A DNA stretch of 12,574 bases from Betaproteobacteria bacterium (GTDB taxonomy: Bacteria; Pseudomonadota; Gammaproteobacteria; Burkholderiales; SG8-39), in NCBI GenBank assembly GCA_009693435.1, contig SHXF01000121.1:1-12574 (forward strand). The letters are read 5' to 3'. The notes below the pieces were generated by a model that made no database searches, had not been told where the DNA came from, and saw nothing but the letters and a program-made list of their open reading frames with translations. This document shows positions 1-6,708 of this stretch, in pieces (position 1 is the stretch's first letter; each line of letters starts with the position of its first letter). The translations under genes were made by a program, and so were the position numbers.

Positions 1-201
1 ACCAATGACGCCGCCGCAACAACTCCATTCCCGATCAAAACTGGCTTGACCAATACCCCCGTTATACTGCGATCTTCTTCTACAGATCGATTCACTTCGC
101 ACCCCTGTTCTCAGACCGCTCCAGGCTCAAACCTGATTTGGAAAAGACTTCTTGTAAGGTGCCCGGGCGCGGGCAACGGCCTCTCCGGGGACGTGGAATC
201 C

Positions 202-233
202 TCGACTGCGCGCGGACGGGGGGGCGCAGTCGA
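202..233. repeat. 10-bp perfect inverted repeat (stem-loop)
   Basis: TCGACTGCGC at 202-211 is matched by its exact reverse complement GCGCAGTCGA at 224-233, leaving a 12-base G-rich loop. No T-run follows on either strand, so it is not an intrinsic terminator. It could be a regulator-binding palindrome or an RNA stem-loop in a 5' untranslated region; neither role is shown. Confidence 0.6.
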
Positions 234-246
234 TGCGCCGCCCCAG

Positions 247-279
247 GTGTACCTCCTGTGTACCTCCTGTGTACCTCCG
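247..279. repeat. Tandem repeat, 11-bp unit, 3 copies
   Basis: GTGTACCTCCT occurs at 247-257 and 258-268, with a third copy differing only in its last base at 269-279. The ACCTCCT core equals the anti-Shine-Dalgarno tail of 16S rRNA; read on the minus strand it is a perfect AGGAGGT. The unit length is not a multiple of three, which agrees with a noncoding location. Confidence 0.9.
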
Positions 280-330
280 GACGGATCGGCGTGTCGACCC
301 CCGTCCCCGCGTCATCGACTGTCGCCCCCC

Positions 331-435
331 GGGTGTCATCCTCCTCGGGTGTCATCCTCCTCGGGTGTCATCCTCCTCGGGTGTCCTCCTCCACGGGTGT
401 CATCCTCCTCGGGTGTCATCATCCTCGGGTGTCAT
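331..435. repeat. Tandem repeat, 16-bp unit, about 6.6 copies
   Basis: The unit GGGTGTCATCCTCCTC is exact at 331-346, 347-362, 363-378 and 395-410. Variant copies lie at 379-394 (a CAT to C-C-T change and a CAC end) and 411-426 (one base changed), and a partial copy at 427-435. The array is head-to-tail with no spacers, so it is a minisatellite and not a CRISPR. It shares the GTGT...CCTCCT character of the 11-bp array just upstream and may be related to it. Confidence 0.95.
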
Positions 436-652
436 GCGGCGATCTCGGTCGTCGTACTAGCTGCGCCGGCCTGCGAGGCGTATTCTTGGACCCGCGACGA
501 TCAAATCAGGGAAACGCTGAACAGATCTGCAGGCTCGTAAAGTCGTCCTGCGTGTTTCCTCCGAAGCGGGGGATACGCAGGGGAGCACCGCCGCCTGGTT
601 CAATTTCCTTGATGCCGAATAAGGGATAACAGTAGTCAAGGGGGGTATTGCC

Positions 653-1510
653 GTGGATGCATCAGCACACCAGACCGGGCGGGTCAGCTCGGGTGACGTT
701 TCGCTGTTTTACCGTTCCTTCGGTCAAGCGCAAGGCAAAACGCCGCTCCTGATTGCGCATGGCCTGTCGTATTTTTCGTACGACTGGATCGACGCGGCGG
801 CAGCCCTCTCGACGGACAGGCAGGTGGTCGCCATGGACACGCGCGGCTTCGGCGATTCGGACTGGAGTGCGAGCGGCGATTACAGCGTGCCGACCCTGGC
901 CGGTGACATCATCGCGGTGATCGACCACCTCGGCTGGAAAGAAGCGATCCTGATCGGCCATTCGATGAGCGGCCGCGCCACCTCCTGCTGCGGCGCCGAG
1001 CATCCCGGCAGGATCAAGGGACTGGCACTGGTCGATTTCACACCCGAGAACGCGCCCGCGGGCGCGCGACGCGTCGCGGAGAAAGTCGCGGGGCAGCCTG
1101 AGGTATTCGCATCGGTCGATGCGGCAATGCGCTATTTCGACGTCGATCCGGATTCCGCCGCGGGCAAGGCGAAGCGGCACCGCTACGAGGCCTACCTGAA
1201 ACAAGTGCCCGGCGGCCTGCAACTGAAACGCGACCTGTACTTTCGCAACCAGTTCAAGCGCGTGCTCGAGACCGGCGAAAAAGCGAAGCTGGGCGTGGAT
1301 ATGTGGCAGGTGATGGGCAAGGTTGCCTGTCCGGTCCTGTCGATGCGCGGCACGCGCTCGGACATGTATGCCCCCGAAGCGGTGCCGAAAATGCAGGCGG
1401 CCAACCCGCGCCTCAAAGTCGTCGAAGTAGACGCGGGCCACAACATCGCGGGTGACAACCTTGCGGGCTTTCTCGCCGCCCTTTCTCCATTCCTCAAATC
1501 GCTGGAGTAG
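653..1510 (+). CDS. Alpha/beta-fold hydrolase
   Basis: A 285-residue alpha/beta hydrolase, probably cytoplasmic because no signal peptide is visible. The fold is clear: an oxyanion-hole His-Gly at residues 36-37 (AHGL), the nucleophile elbow GHSMSG with Ser104, a strand ending in Asp128, a likely catalytic acid at Asp237 (GTRSDMY) and the catalytic His263 (DAGHNI). A full triad is therefore present, and hydrolysis of an ester, thioester, lactone or C-C bond is expected; the substrate cannot be told from sequence. The start is GTG, chosen because AAGGGGGG lies at 639-646, six bases before it, and homologous sequence begins soon after. It is the first gene of the cluster, and its end carries the ribosome site of the next gene, four bases away. 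An odd point is the paired Cys (SCC, 111-113) just after the nucleophile helix. Confidence 0.88.
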   Translation: MDASAHQTGRVSSGDVSLFYRSFGQAQGKTPLLIAHGLSYFSYDWIDAAAALSTDRQVVAMDTRGFGDSDWSASGDYSVPTLAGDIIAVIDHLGWKEAILIGHSMSGRATSCCGAEHPGRIKGLALVDFTPENAPAGARRVAEKVAGQPEVFASVDAAMRYFDVDPDSAAGKAKRHRYEAYLKQVPGGLQLKRDLYFRNQFKRVLETGEKAKLGVDMWQVMGKVACPVLSMRGTRSDMYAPEAVPKMQAANPRLKVVEVDAGHNIAGDNLAGFLAALSPFLKSLE

Positions 1511-1514
1511 CCCC

Positions 1515-2120
1515 ATGAGCATGCAGCCTGACCTGAAATCCGAGCTGAAGCCGGTCCTGACGCGCGGTATCGACCACCTCGCTTTCGTCACCGACGACCT
1601 GCCGGCGACCATGGACTTCTACACCCGCGTACTCGGCATGCAGCTGGTGCATGTGCGCCGCGTGCCCTTCGAGCAGGACCGGGGCCAGCCGCCCTACGAC
1701 AAGCTGCGGCACTATTTTTTCAACATGGGCAACGACGAGCTGCTCGCATTCTTCGAATACCCGAAGGGCCTGGGCAGGCAGAACCGCGACATCCCCGGCG
1801 GCATGCAGCACATTGCCTTCCACGTGCCGCAGGTGCGCTTCGATTCGATGATCGAGCACGTGAAATCCTGCGGCGTGGATGTCATCGGCCCGGTGCCGCT
1901 GGGAGGACGCTTCTGGTCGGCCTATTTCTACGACCCGAACGGCATCCGCCTGGAGATCGCCACCAGCCGCGCGCCGGCGGAACTGGGCGTCGTGCCCTCG
2001 GTGCTGCAGACCGAAGACGAAATCCGCGCCGAGCTCAACACGCTGTTCGACGATCCTGAAGTAGTCGATGCGTGGGTCGCGAAAATGCCGGTCCTGCGGG
2101 AAGCAGCAACGACGGCGTGA
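1515..2120 (+). CDS. VOC-superfamily (glyoxalase/dioxygenase-fold) metalloprotein
   Basis: A 201-residue protein with the paired beta-alpha-beta-beta-beta modules of the vicinal oxygen chelate superfamily. Module one starts at GIDHLAFVTDDL (His21 as likely metal ligand) and continues with the typical FYTRVLGM segment; module two starts at GMQHIAFHV (His99) and ends in YDPNGIRLEI (Glu147). Glu81 or Glu75 is the likely fourth ligand. Members do glyoxalase, epimerase, extradiol cleavage or binding reactions. At this length it is a two-module type I protein, shorter than the roughly 300-residue extradiol dioxygenases. The open frame extends upstream to 1452, but ATG 1515 is preferred: it lies four bases after the hydrolase stop with CTGGAG at 1502-1507. 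This tight spacing suggests translational coupling with the hydrolase and a shared pathway. The last ~45 residues form an acidic, probably helical tail. Confidence 0.85.
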   Translation: MSMQPDLKSELKPVLTRGIDHLAFVTDDLPATMDFYTRVLGMQLVHVRRVPFEQDRGQPPYDKLRHYFFNMGNDELLAFFEYPKGLGRQNRDIPGGMQHIAFHVPQVRFDSMIEHVKSCGVDVIGPVPLGGRFWSAYFYDPNGIRLEIATSRAPAELGVVPSVLQTEDEIRAELNTLFDDPEVVDAWVAKMPVLREAATTA

Positions 2121-2248
2121 CCGATCCCCGCGCCGGTTTACCCGAGACAGCTGGATCGGGATGCGGGAAATCCGGTCGATGGCCAATAACGAACCAGACG
2201 TCACAACCAGGCTTTACCCCGGCAACCGAATATCAAGGAGGAGGAAAA

Positions 2249-3316
2249 ATGCACAAGGCAATCCCCACGACGGGCCGCCGGCTTGCGGTCAAGGCTGTTG
2301 CTGCACTGGCGCTTTCCCTGGCTTTCACCGCAGGCGCGCAGGCGCAACAGAAATACGAGATGAAGGTCGCCTATTTTGTCACCGAGCAGCACCCGGTATC
2401 GCAGTGGCTGGAGCGTTGGGCGGCGGGCATAGCGAAGGCATCGGGCGGCCGCATTACGGTCAAGAGCTTTCCCAACGCACAGATGGGGCCGCCGCCGGTG
2501 TATTACGACCTGGCGCGCACCGGTCAGGCCGAAGTGACCTGGTTCCTGAGCGGCGGCACACCGGGGCGATTCCCGGTCACCGAACTGATCAACCTGCCCT
2601 ATCTGGTCGGCAGCTCGGAAATCGGCACCAAGGTCTTGAACGACCCTGAGTTGCGCGCAAAGTACACCGACGCAGAGCACAAGGGCATCAAAGTCCTGCT
2701 TTTCATGACCCACCAACCCGGCCAGGTCTTTACCACCAAGAAGGCGATCCGCACCGTCGAGGACATGAAGGGCATGCGCATCCGATTTTCCTCGCCCACC
2801 ATCCGCGACTTCGTCGGGGCGCTCGGCGCCACGCCGGTGGGCGTGGCGCCCACCGAAATCGGCGAGCAGATGCAAAAGGGCACGATAGACGGCGCCTTCA
2901 TGGACTACGGCGGCGCCGGCATCGGCTTCAAGCTGGGCGGCACCATCAAGTACGCCACCGAGATGTACTCATTCGTCGCCTCGTTCGGCATAGCGATGAA
3001 TCCGGATTTCTACAACAAGCTGCCCGCGGATCTGAAAAAAGTCATCGACGACAGCGTCGTAGGCATAGAGAAGGAAGTCGGCGACGCCTGGGACCTGATC
3101 GACGGTCCGGGAAAGAAACTGCTGGTGGACGGCGGCGCCGAGGCGATCAAGCTGTCGGCGGCGGAGAACGCCAAGTTCCGCAAGATCGGCGCCGAGTTGT
3201 CCGAGCGCCATATCAAGGAACTGGAAGCGAAGGGGCTGCCGGCGCGCGCGGTGTACAACATGATGCGCGCGCTTGCGGAGAAGCATGCCAAGACATCACG
3301 CAACTTCTGGAACTGA
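2249..3316 (+). CDS. dctP: TRAP transporter periplasmic solute-binding protein (DctP family)
   Basis: The high-affinity periplasmic receptor of a tripartite ATP-independent periplasmic (TRAP) transporter, usually for a carboxylate. The 355-residue product starts with a signal peptide: basic residues 1-15, a hydrophobic core ending near residue 28, and an AQA cleavage site after residue 32. The DctP signature is clear. VEDMKGMRIR around 170-179 carries the arginines expected to salt-bridge the ligand carboxylate, followed by GATPVGVAPTEIGEQMQKGTIDG-type sequence and an LPADLKKVIDDS segment near the C-terminus. The reading frame is open back to 2072, but ATG 2249 is the start: it has a near-perfect AAGGAGGAGG at 2235-2244 and the signal peptide begins there. 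This is the strongest ribosome site in the window, which fits the excess of receptor over permease usual in these systems. It lies 128 bases after the VOC gene. Confidence 0.95.
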   Translation: MHKAIPTTGRRLAVKAVAALALSLAFTAGAQAQQKYEMKVAYFVTEQHPVSQWLERWAAGIAKASGGRITVKSFPNAQMGPPPVYYDLARTGQAEVTWFLSGGTPGRFPVTELINLPYLVGSSEIGTKVLNDPELRAKYTDAEHKGIKVLLFMTHQPGQVFTTKKAIRTVEDMKGMRIRFSSPTIRDFVGALGATPVGVAPTEIGEQMQKGTIDGAFMDYGGAGIGFKLGGTIKYATEMYSFVASFGIAMNPDFYNKLPADLKKVIDDSVVGIEKEVGDAWDLIDGPGKKLLVDGGAEAIKLSAAENAKFRKIGAELSERHIKELEAKGLPARAVYNMMRALAEKHAKTSRNFWN

Positions 3317-3325
3317 GCCTGCAGC

Positions 3326-3382
3326 GTGCGGCGGGGAAGCGTCACCCCTGCGCACGTGCGATTCGTGCGGATCTCGCGAATC
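3326..3382 (+). other. Intercistronic stem-loops between dctP and dctQ
   Basis: Ten bases after the dctP stop a hairpin can form: GTGCG (3326-3330) and GGGG (3333-3336) pair with CCCC (3345-3348) and CGCAC (3351-3355), with a two-base mismatch between. A second, weaker one pairs GATTCG (3360-3365) with CGAATC (3377-3382). Neither has a T-run. Such hairpins in binding-protein operons often stabilise the upstream receptor message; that role is an inference here. Confidence 0.4.
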
Positions 3383-3443
3383 ATCGCCGGATCCACGCTT
3401 GCGCACCGATGACAGCGTGGCGATGCGCGGAGCCTGAATCGTG

Positions 3444-4025
3444 ATGCGCGGCTGGCGCATGCTCGTCTCCGACCTCTGCGGCTGGACTGCAGCGTTTTTT
3501 GTCGCCGCGATGATGCTGATCACGGTGGCCGACATCGTGCTGCGGGCGACGGTGAGCGTGCCCATACGCGGCATCCTGGAGCTGGTCGAGCTGCTGCTTG
3601 CCTGCAGCTTCTTCCTCGCCCTGCCCGCCACGTTCCTGCGCGACGAGCACATCGTGGTTGACATGATCGATGCGATGCTGCCGCTGCGCGTGCCGTTGTT
3701 GAAACGGATTGCGGCGGTGTTCGCAATGGTGGTGCTCCTGGTCATGGCCTGGCAGGGCTGGATCGTGGCCGGCGACACGCTGGAATTCGGCGATGTCACC
3801 TCGGATCTGTCGATACCGCGCATCGTCTACTGGATCCCGGTTCTTGCCGGCATCATCGGCGCGGCGCTGGCGGCGCTGGCCGTCGCCGCGGTCGGCTACA
3901 CCGACCGGCCCGGGGTCGGCGCAGCCGACGGCCGCGGGGTCGGAGCAGCCGACGCGCCCGGGCTCGGCGCACCCGACCAGCGACAGATCGCCGGCGAGGA
4001 CAAGCCGGGCAAGGACAGCCCGTGA
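3444..4025 (+). CDS. dctQ: TRAP transporter small permease subunit (DctQ family)
   Basis: The small inner-membrane subunit of the TRAP transporter, 193 residues, with four predicted membrane segments (about 12-33, 45-63, 88-110 and 128-151). The family pattern VADIVLRATVSVPIRGILELVELLL and the FLRDEHIVVDMI stretch are diagnostic. ATG 3444 is used; GTG 3441 directly before it is equally possible (GGAG at 3429-3432). After the last membrane helix comes an unusual hydrophilic tail of about 40 residues. It includes three 8-residue repeats (GVGAADGR, GVGAADAP, GLGAPDQR at 157-180) encoded by a 24-bp tandem repeat; most family members end soon after the fourth helix. The stop overlaps the start of the large subunit (GTGA), the standard coupling of the two permease genes. 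Confidence 0.9.
   Translation: MRGWRMLVSDLCGWTAAFFVAAMMLITVADIVLRATVSVPIRGILELVELLLACSFFLALPATFLRDEHIVVDMIDAMLPLRVPLLKRIAAVFAMVVLLVMAWQGWIVAGDTLEFGDVTSDLSIPRIVYWIPVLAGIIGAALAALAVAAVGYTDRPGVGAADGRGVGAADAPGLGAPDQRQIAGEDKPGKDSP
3912..3983 (+). repeat. In-frame 24-bp tandem repeat inside dctQ
   Basis: Three copies of an eight-codon unit at 3912-3935, 3936-3959 and 3960-3983 encode GVGAADGR, GVGAADAP and GLGAPDQR. The copies are diverged but share the GGG-STC-GGN-GCA frame. They build a Gly/Ala/Asp-rich cytoplasmic or periplasmic tail on the small permease subunit. Confidence 0.88.
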
Positions 4026-5326
4026 GCGTCGCCGTGATCGGCATTCTCGGCGTGCTGGGACTGCTCGCGCTCATTTTTGCGCGCATCCCGATTGCAGTCG
4101 CCCTGGCCGCTACCGGCGTCGCGGGCTACGCCGCCCTCGACGGCTGGCCCAAGGCGCTCAAGATGTTCGGCACCGTGCCCTTCGAGCTGGCGAGCGCCTA
4201 CTCGCTCTCGGTGATTCCGCTGTTCATCCTGATGGGCGCGGTTGCCTCTCGCGCCAACATGGCGAGGGAACTGTTCGAAGCCTGCAATGCGCTGTTTTCC
4301 GGAATACGCGGCGCCCTGGCCAACGCCACCATCGGCGCCTGCGCACTGTTCGGCGCAATCTGCGGGTCTTCGGTCGCGACTGCCGCGACCTTCTCCAGCG
4401 TGGCGATTCCGGAGATGCGCCGCCACGGCTATGACTCCGCGTTCGCCGCCGGCGCGGTGGCCTCGGCCGGAACGCTCGCAGTGCTGATCCCGCCGTCGGT
4501 ACTGCTCGCCATCTATGCCATCGTCGCCGAGCAATCGCTCCCCAAACTGTATGCCGCGGCGTTCATTCCCGGGTTCGTGCTGGCCGCCCTGTACGTTGTA
4601 GCCGTGTTTCTGGTCGCCTGGGCGAGCCCCGCGCTGGTGCCGCGCGTCGCCGCCATGTCGCTCGCCACGCGGCTGCGCGCTGCGGTCGGCATCTGGAAGC
4701 TCGGTCTGCTGTTCTTCTTTGCGGTATTCGGCATCTATCTCGGCTGGTTCTCGCCGACCGAGGCGGCCGCGGCGGCATCCTTCGTCGCCATCCTGATCGC
4801 CTTCGCGACCGGCGCGATGGGCTGGCGCGGACTGATCGATGCGCTGCTGGAGACCGCCTACACCACCGCGGCGGTGTTCTTCATCGTCGTCGGTGCGTTC
4901 ATCTTCTCGCGCTTCGTCGTACTCACCCAGTTTCCCAACGAACTCGCCCGCTGGGTGCAGGCGGCGGGCGTCGGGCCGGTGTGGATATTCGCCACGGTAA
5001 TCGCGCTGTACCTGCTGCTCGGCACCTTCCTCGACGAGGTGAGCACCATCCTCATCACCGTACCGGTCACGCTGCCGCTGGTGATAGGACTCGGCTACGA
5101 CGCCACCTGGTTCGGCATCTTCGTCACCGTGATGTGCACCATCGGATTGATCAGCCCGCCCACCGGCATGACGGTGTTCGTCATCCAGGCGCAGCACGCG
5201 GACATTCCGGTCACGCGCATCTACCTGGGTACACTGCCGTTCCTGGTCGCCGATTTCGTGCTCATCGGCATACTCATCGCCGCGCCCGGGCTGGTCTCCT
5301 GGCTGCCCGCAGTGCTGAAAATCTGA
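4022..5326 (+). CDS. dctM: TRAP transporter large permease subunit (DctM family)
   Basis: The large, ion-coupled membrane subunit that carries the substrate across the inner membrane. It has 434 residues, normal for the family, with about 12 hydrophobic segments. Typical landmarks are the RIPIAVALAATGVAGY start, the IPLFILMGAVASRANMARELFEACNALFSGIRGALA loop, the ICGSSVATAATFSSVAIPEM segment, GTLAVLIPPSVLLAIYAIVAEQS, the FSPTEAAA motif near the middle and the C-terminal GLISPPTGMTVFVIQ motif. Translation starts at GTG 4022, overlapping the dctQ stop by four bases (GTGA). Receptor, small and large subunits are therefore complete and in the standard P-Q-M order. Substrate is unknown, but neighbouring hydrolase, VOC and methyltransferase-like genes point to an organic acid used for catabolism. 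Confidence 0.95.
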   Translation: MSVAVIGILGVLGLLALIFARIPIAVALAATGVAGYAALDGWPKALKMFGTVPFELASAYSLSVIPLFILMGAVASRANMARELFEACNALFSGIRGALANATIGACALFGAICGSSVATAATFSSVAIPEMRRHGYDSAFAAGAVASAGTLAVLIPPSVLLAIYAIVAEQSLPKLYAAAFIPGFVLAALYVVAVFLVAWASPALVPRVAAMSLATRLRAAVGIWKLGLLFFFAVFGIYLGWFSPTEAAAAASFVAILIAFATGAMGWRGLIDALLETAYTTAAVFFIVVGAFIFSRFVVLTQFPNELARWVQAAGVGPVWIFATVIALYLLLGTFLDEVSTILITVPVTLPLVIGLGYDATWFGIFVTVMCTIGLISPPTGMTVFVIQAQHADIPVTRIYLGTLPFLVADFVLIGILIAAPGLVSWLPAVLKI

Positions 5327-5357
5327 GGGCCATTCGCGTGCGATGAGCGGCGCGATG

Positions 5358-5396
5358 TGGCGCATGGGCGGCGCATGGGTGGCGCATGGGTGGCGG
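5358..5396 (+). repeat. Tandem repeat, 11-bp unit, about 3.5 copies
   Basis: YGGCGCATGGG occurs at 5358-5368, 5369-5379 and 5380-5390, with a partial copy to 5396. It fills the gap between dctM and the MetE-like gene. Its length is not a multiple of three and it lies ahead of the chosen start of the next gene, so it is noncoding even though a frame is open through it from GTG 5357. Confidence 0.85.
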
Positions 5397-5417
5397 CAAA
5401 AATCAATCGGAGTTTTC

Positions 5418-5435
5418 ATGAGACACGGCACATGA
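5418..5435 (+). other. Possible five-codon upstream ORF coupled to the MetE-like gene
   Basis: ATG 5418 follows CGGAGT (5408-5413) at proper spacing and encodes MRHGT before a TGA at 5433-5435. This stop overlaps the ATG of the following gene at 5432 as ATGA. The MetE-like start itself has no good ribosome site at normal distance. The mini-ORF may therefore deliver ribosomes to it by termination-reinitiation. It could equally be chance. Confidence 0.3.
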
Positions 5436-6577
5436 AACGCAGCAGCGAGCGCTTTCTCACTACCCACGCCGGCAGCCTGCCGCGCCCGGACGACCTGATC
5501 CGCATGATGTACGCAAAGGAGGAAGGCGTGCCCATCGATCGCGCGGCGCTGGCCGCGCGCATTGCCGCGGCGGTCGGCGAGGTGGTGCGAAAGCAGGCCG
5601 CCGCTGGAGTCGATATCGTCAACGACGGCGAGCTGTCCAAGCCCAGCTACGCCACCTACGTGAAAGACCGCCTCAACGGCTTCGGCGGCAGCGGCAATAC
5701 CTTCGTCTACCAGGACCTCGCCGCGTTCCCCAATCTCGAGCGAAAGGTGTTCGGCGATCCGGGCCGCTCGCGCCGCAAGACGCCCGGCTGCAACGCCCCC
5801 ATCACGGTCGGCGATGCGGGCGCGGCGAAGACCGATGCGGTCAACCTCAATGCGGCGCGCGCCGGTGTGCGCAGCGAAGAAGGCTTCATGAGCGCCGCCT
5901 CGCCCGGGGTGATAGGCCTGTTCTTCCGCAACGACCACTATCCCAGCCAGGAAGCCTACCTCTACGCCATTGCCGATGCGATGCGCCACGAATACGAAAC
6001 CATCGCGAACGCGGGCATCGTCCTGCAGATCGACTGCCCCGATCTCGCCATGGGCCGCCACATCCAGTACGCCAACCTCAGCCTGACCGAATTCCGCAAG
6101 CGCGCGCAGTTGCACATCGAAGTGCTGAACCATGCCCTCGCCAACATCCCCGCGGATCGATTGCGTCTGCACCTGTGCTGGGGCAACTACGAAGGTCCGC
6201 ACCACTACGACGTGCCGCTTGCCGACATTCTCGACCTGGTATTCCTCGCCAAACCGGACGGCCTTTCGTTCGAGGCCGCCAATCCGCGCCACGCGCACGA
6301 ATGGACCGTGTTCGAAAAGGTGAAGCTGCCCGAGGGCAAGGTGCTGATCCCCGGCGTGCTCGAATCCAAGACCAACATCATCGAGCATCCCGAACTGATC
6401 GCACAGCGCATCGGCCGCTACGCCGCCCTGGTCGGCCGCGAGAATGTCATCGCCGGCAGCGACTGCGGCTACGGCACCTGGGTGGGCCAGGCGGCGGTCG
6501 ATCCGGACGTGGTGTGGGCGAAAATGGCTGCCATGGCCGAGGGCGCGCGGATCGCGACCAGGGCCTTCTGGCCCTGA
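5432..6577 (+). CDS. Stand-alone MetE C-terminal-domain-like zinc methyl/alkyl transferase
   Basis: A 381-residue single-barrel member of the cobalamin-independent methionine synthase (MetE C-terminal domain, COG0620-type) superfamily; the N-terminal half of true MetE is absent. The start LTTHAGSLPRP (residues 9-19) is the hallmark of this subgroup. Zinc ligands can be placed: His247 and Cys249 in HLCWGNYEG, probably Glu281 (LSFEAANPR), and Cys345 in GSDCGYGTW. A zinc-activated thiol is therefore expected to attack a methyl or alkyl donor. Related single-barrel proteins include methionine synthase-like enzymes and epoxyalkane:coenzyme M transferases, so the name 'methionine synthase' should not be assumed. 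ATG 5432 is chosen because homology begins there; the frame is open to 5357 only through a repeat. It lies 105 bases after dctM and is probably in the same operon. The context suggests catabolism instead of methionine synthesis. Confidence 0.85.
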   Translation: MKRSSERFLTTHAGSLPRPDDLIRMMYAKEEGVPIDRAALAARIAAAVGEVVRKQAAAGVDIVNDGELSKPSYATYVKDRLNGFGGSGNTFVYQDLAAFPNLERKVFGDPGRSRRKTPGCNAPITVGDAGAAKTDAVNLNAARAGVRSEEGFMSAASPGVIGLFFRNDHYPSQEAYLYAIADAMRHEYETIANAGIVLQIDCPDLAMGRHIQYANLSLTEFRKRAQLHIEVLNHALANIPADRLRLHLCWGNYEGPHHYDVPLADILDLVFLAKPDGLSFEAANPRHAHEWTVFEKVKLPEGKVLIPGVLESKTNIIEHPELIAQRIGRYAALVGRENVIAGSDCGYGTWVGQAAVDPDVVWAKMAAMAEGARIATRAFWP

Positions 6578-6620
6578 TATCTGGGATAATGGCCGCTTCC
6601 CGCGCCTCATGTGCGCCGCC

Positions 6621-6697
6621 GGCAACCACACGCCGGCAACCACATGCAGTTAACCACACGCAGTTAACTACACGCAGTTAACCACACGCAGTTAACC
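6621..6697 (+). repeat. Tandem repeat, 14-bp unit, 5.5 copies, carrying GTTAAC palindromes
   Basis: Units lie at 6621-6634, 6635-6648, 6649-6662, 6663-6676, 6677-6690 and partly 6691-6697. The first two begin GGCAAC; the later ones begin with the palindrome GTTAAC followed by YACACGCA. Four GTTAAC sites are thus spaced exactly 14 bases apart and end 11 bases before the ATG of the MFS gene. The array could be a minisatellite or a set of operator half-sites; no known regulator motif is recognised. Confidence 0.93.
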
Positions 6698-6708
6698 AAA
6701 TCGAAGCC

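Larger units (their letters stand above)
1..652. other. Noncoding region upstream of the catabolic/TRAP cluster
   Basis: No credible gene is visible in these 652 bases. The open frames crossing it on both strands are made largely of short repeats read in successive frames and resemble no protein family I know. It contains a 10-bp inverted repeat (202-233), three copies of an 11-bp unit (247-279) and more than six copies of a 16-bp unit (331-435). The last 200 bases presumably hold the promoter of the downstream operon, but I could not find a convincing -35/-10 pair with normal spacing. Confidence 0.6.

Noticed and set aside
46..68. Promoter-like TTGACC and TATACT
   Set aside because: The two boxes are only 11 bases apart, too close for a sigma70 promoter.
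331..435. Possible CRISPR array
   Set aside because: The 16-bp units are directly head-to-tail with no unique spacers and no cas genes are present.
46..629. Overlapping open frames in the left repeat region on both strands
   Set aside because: They are the 11-bp and 16-bp repeats read in different frames; there is no ribosome site pattern or family resemblance.
662..1612. 316-codon minus-strand frame
   Set aside because: Antisense shadow of the alpha/beta hydrolase, which has a full catalytic triad and a ribosome site.
2121..2159. Inverted repeat CCGATCC ... GGATCGG after the VOC gene
   Set aside because: Seven-base arms with a 25-base loop and no T-run are too weak to call a terminator or operator.
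3896..6643. 915-codon open frame on the minus strand
   Set aside because: It runs antisense across dctQ, dctM and the MetE-like gene. Its translation is low-complexity (rich in Arg, Gly, Ala, His, Asp) with no domain, as expected from the complement of GC-rich coding DNA.
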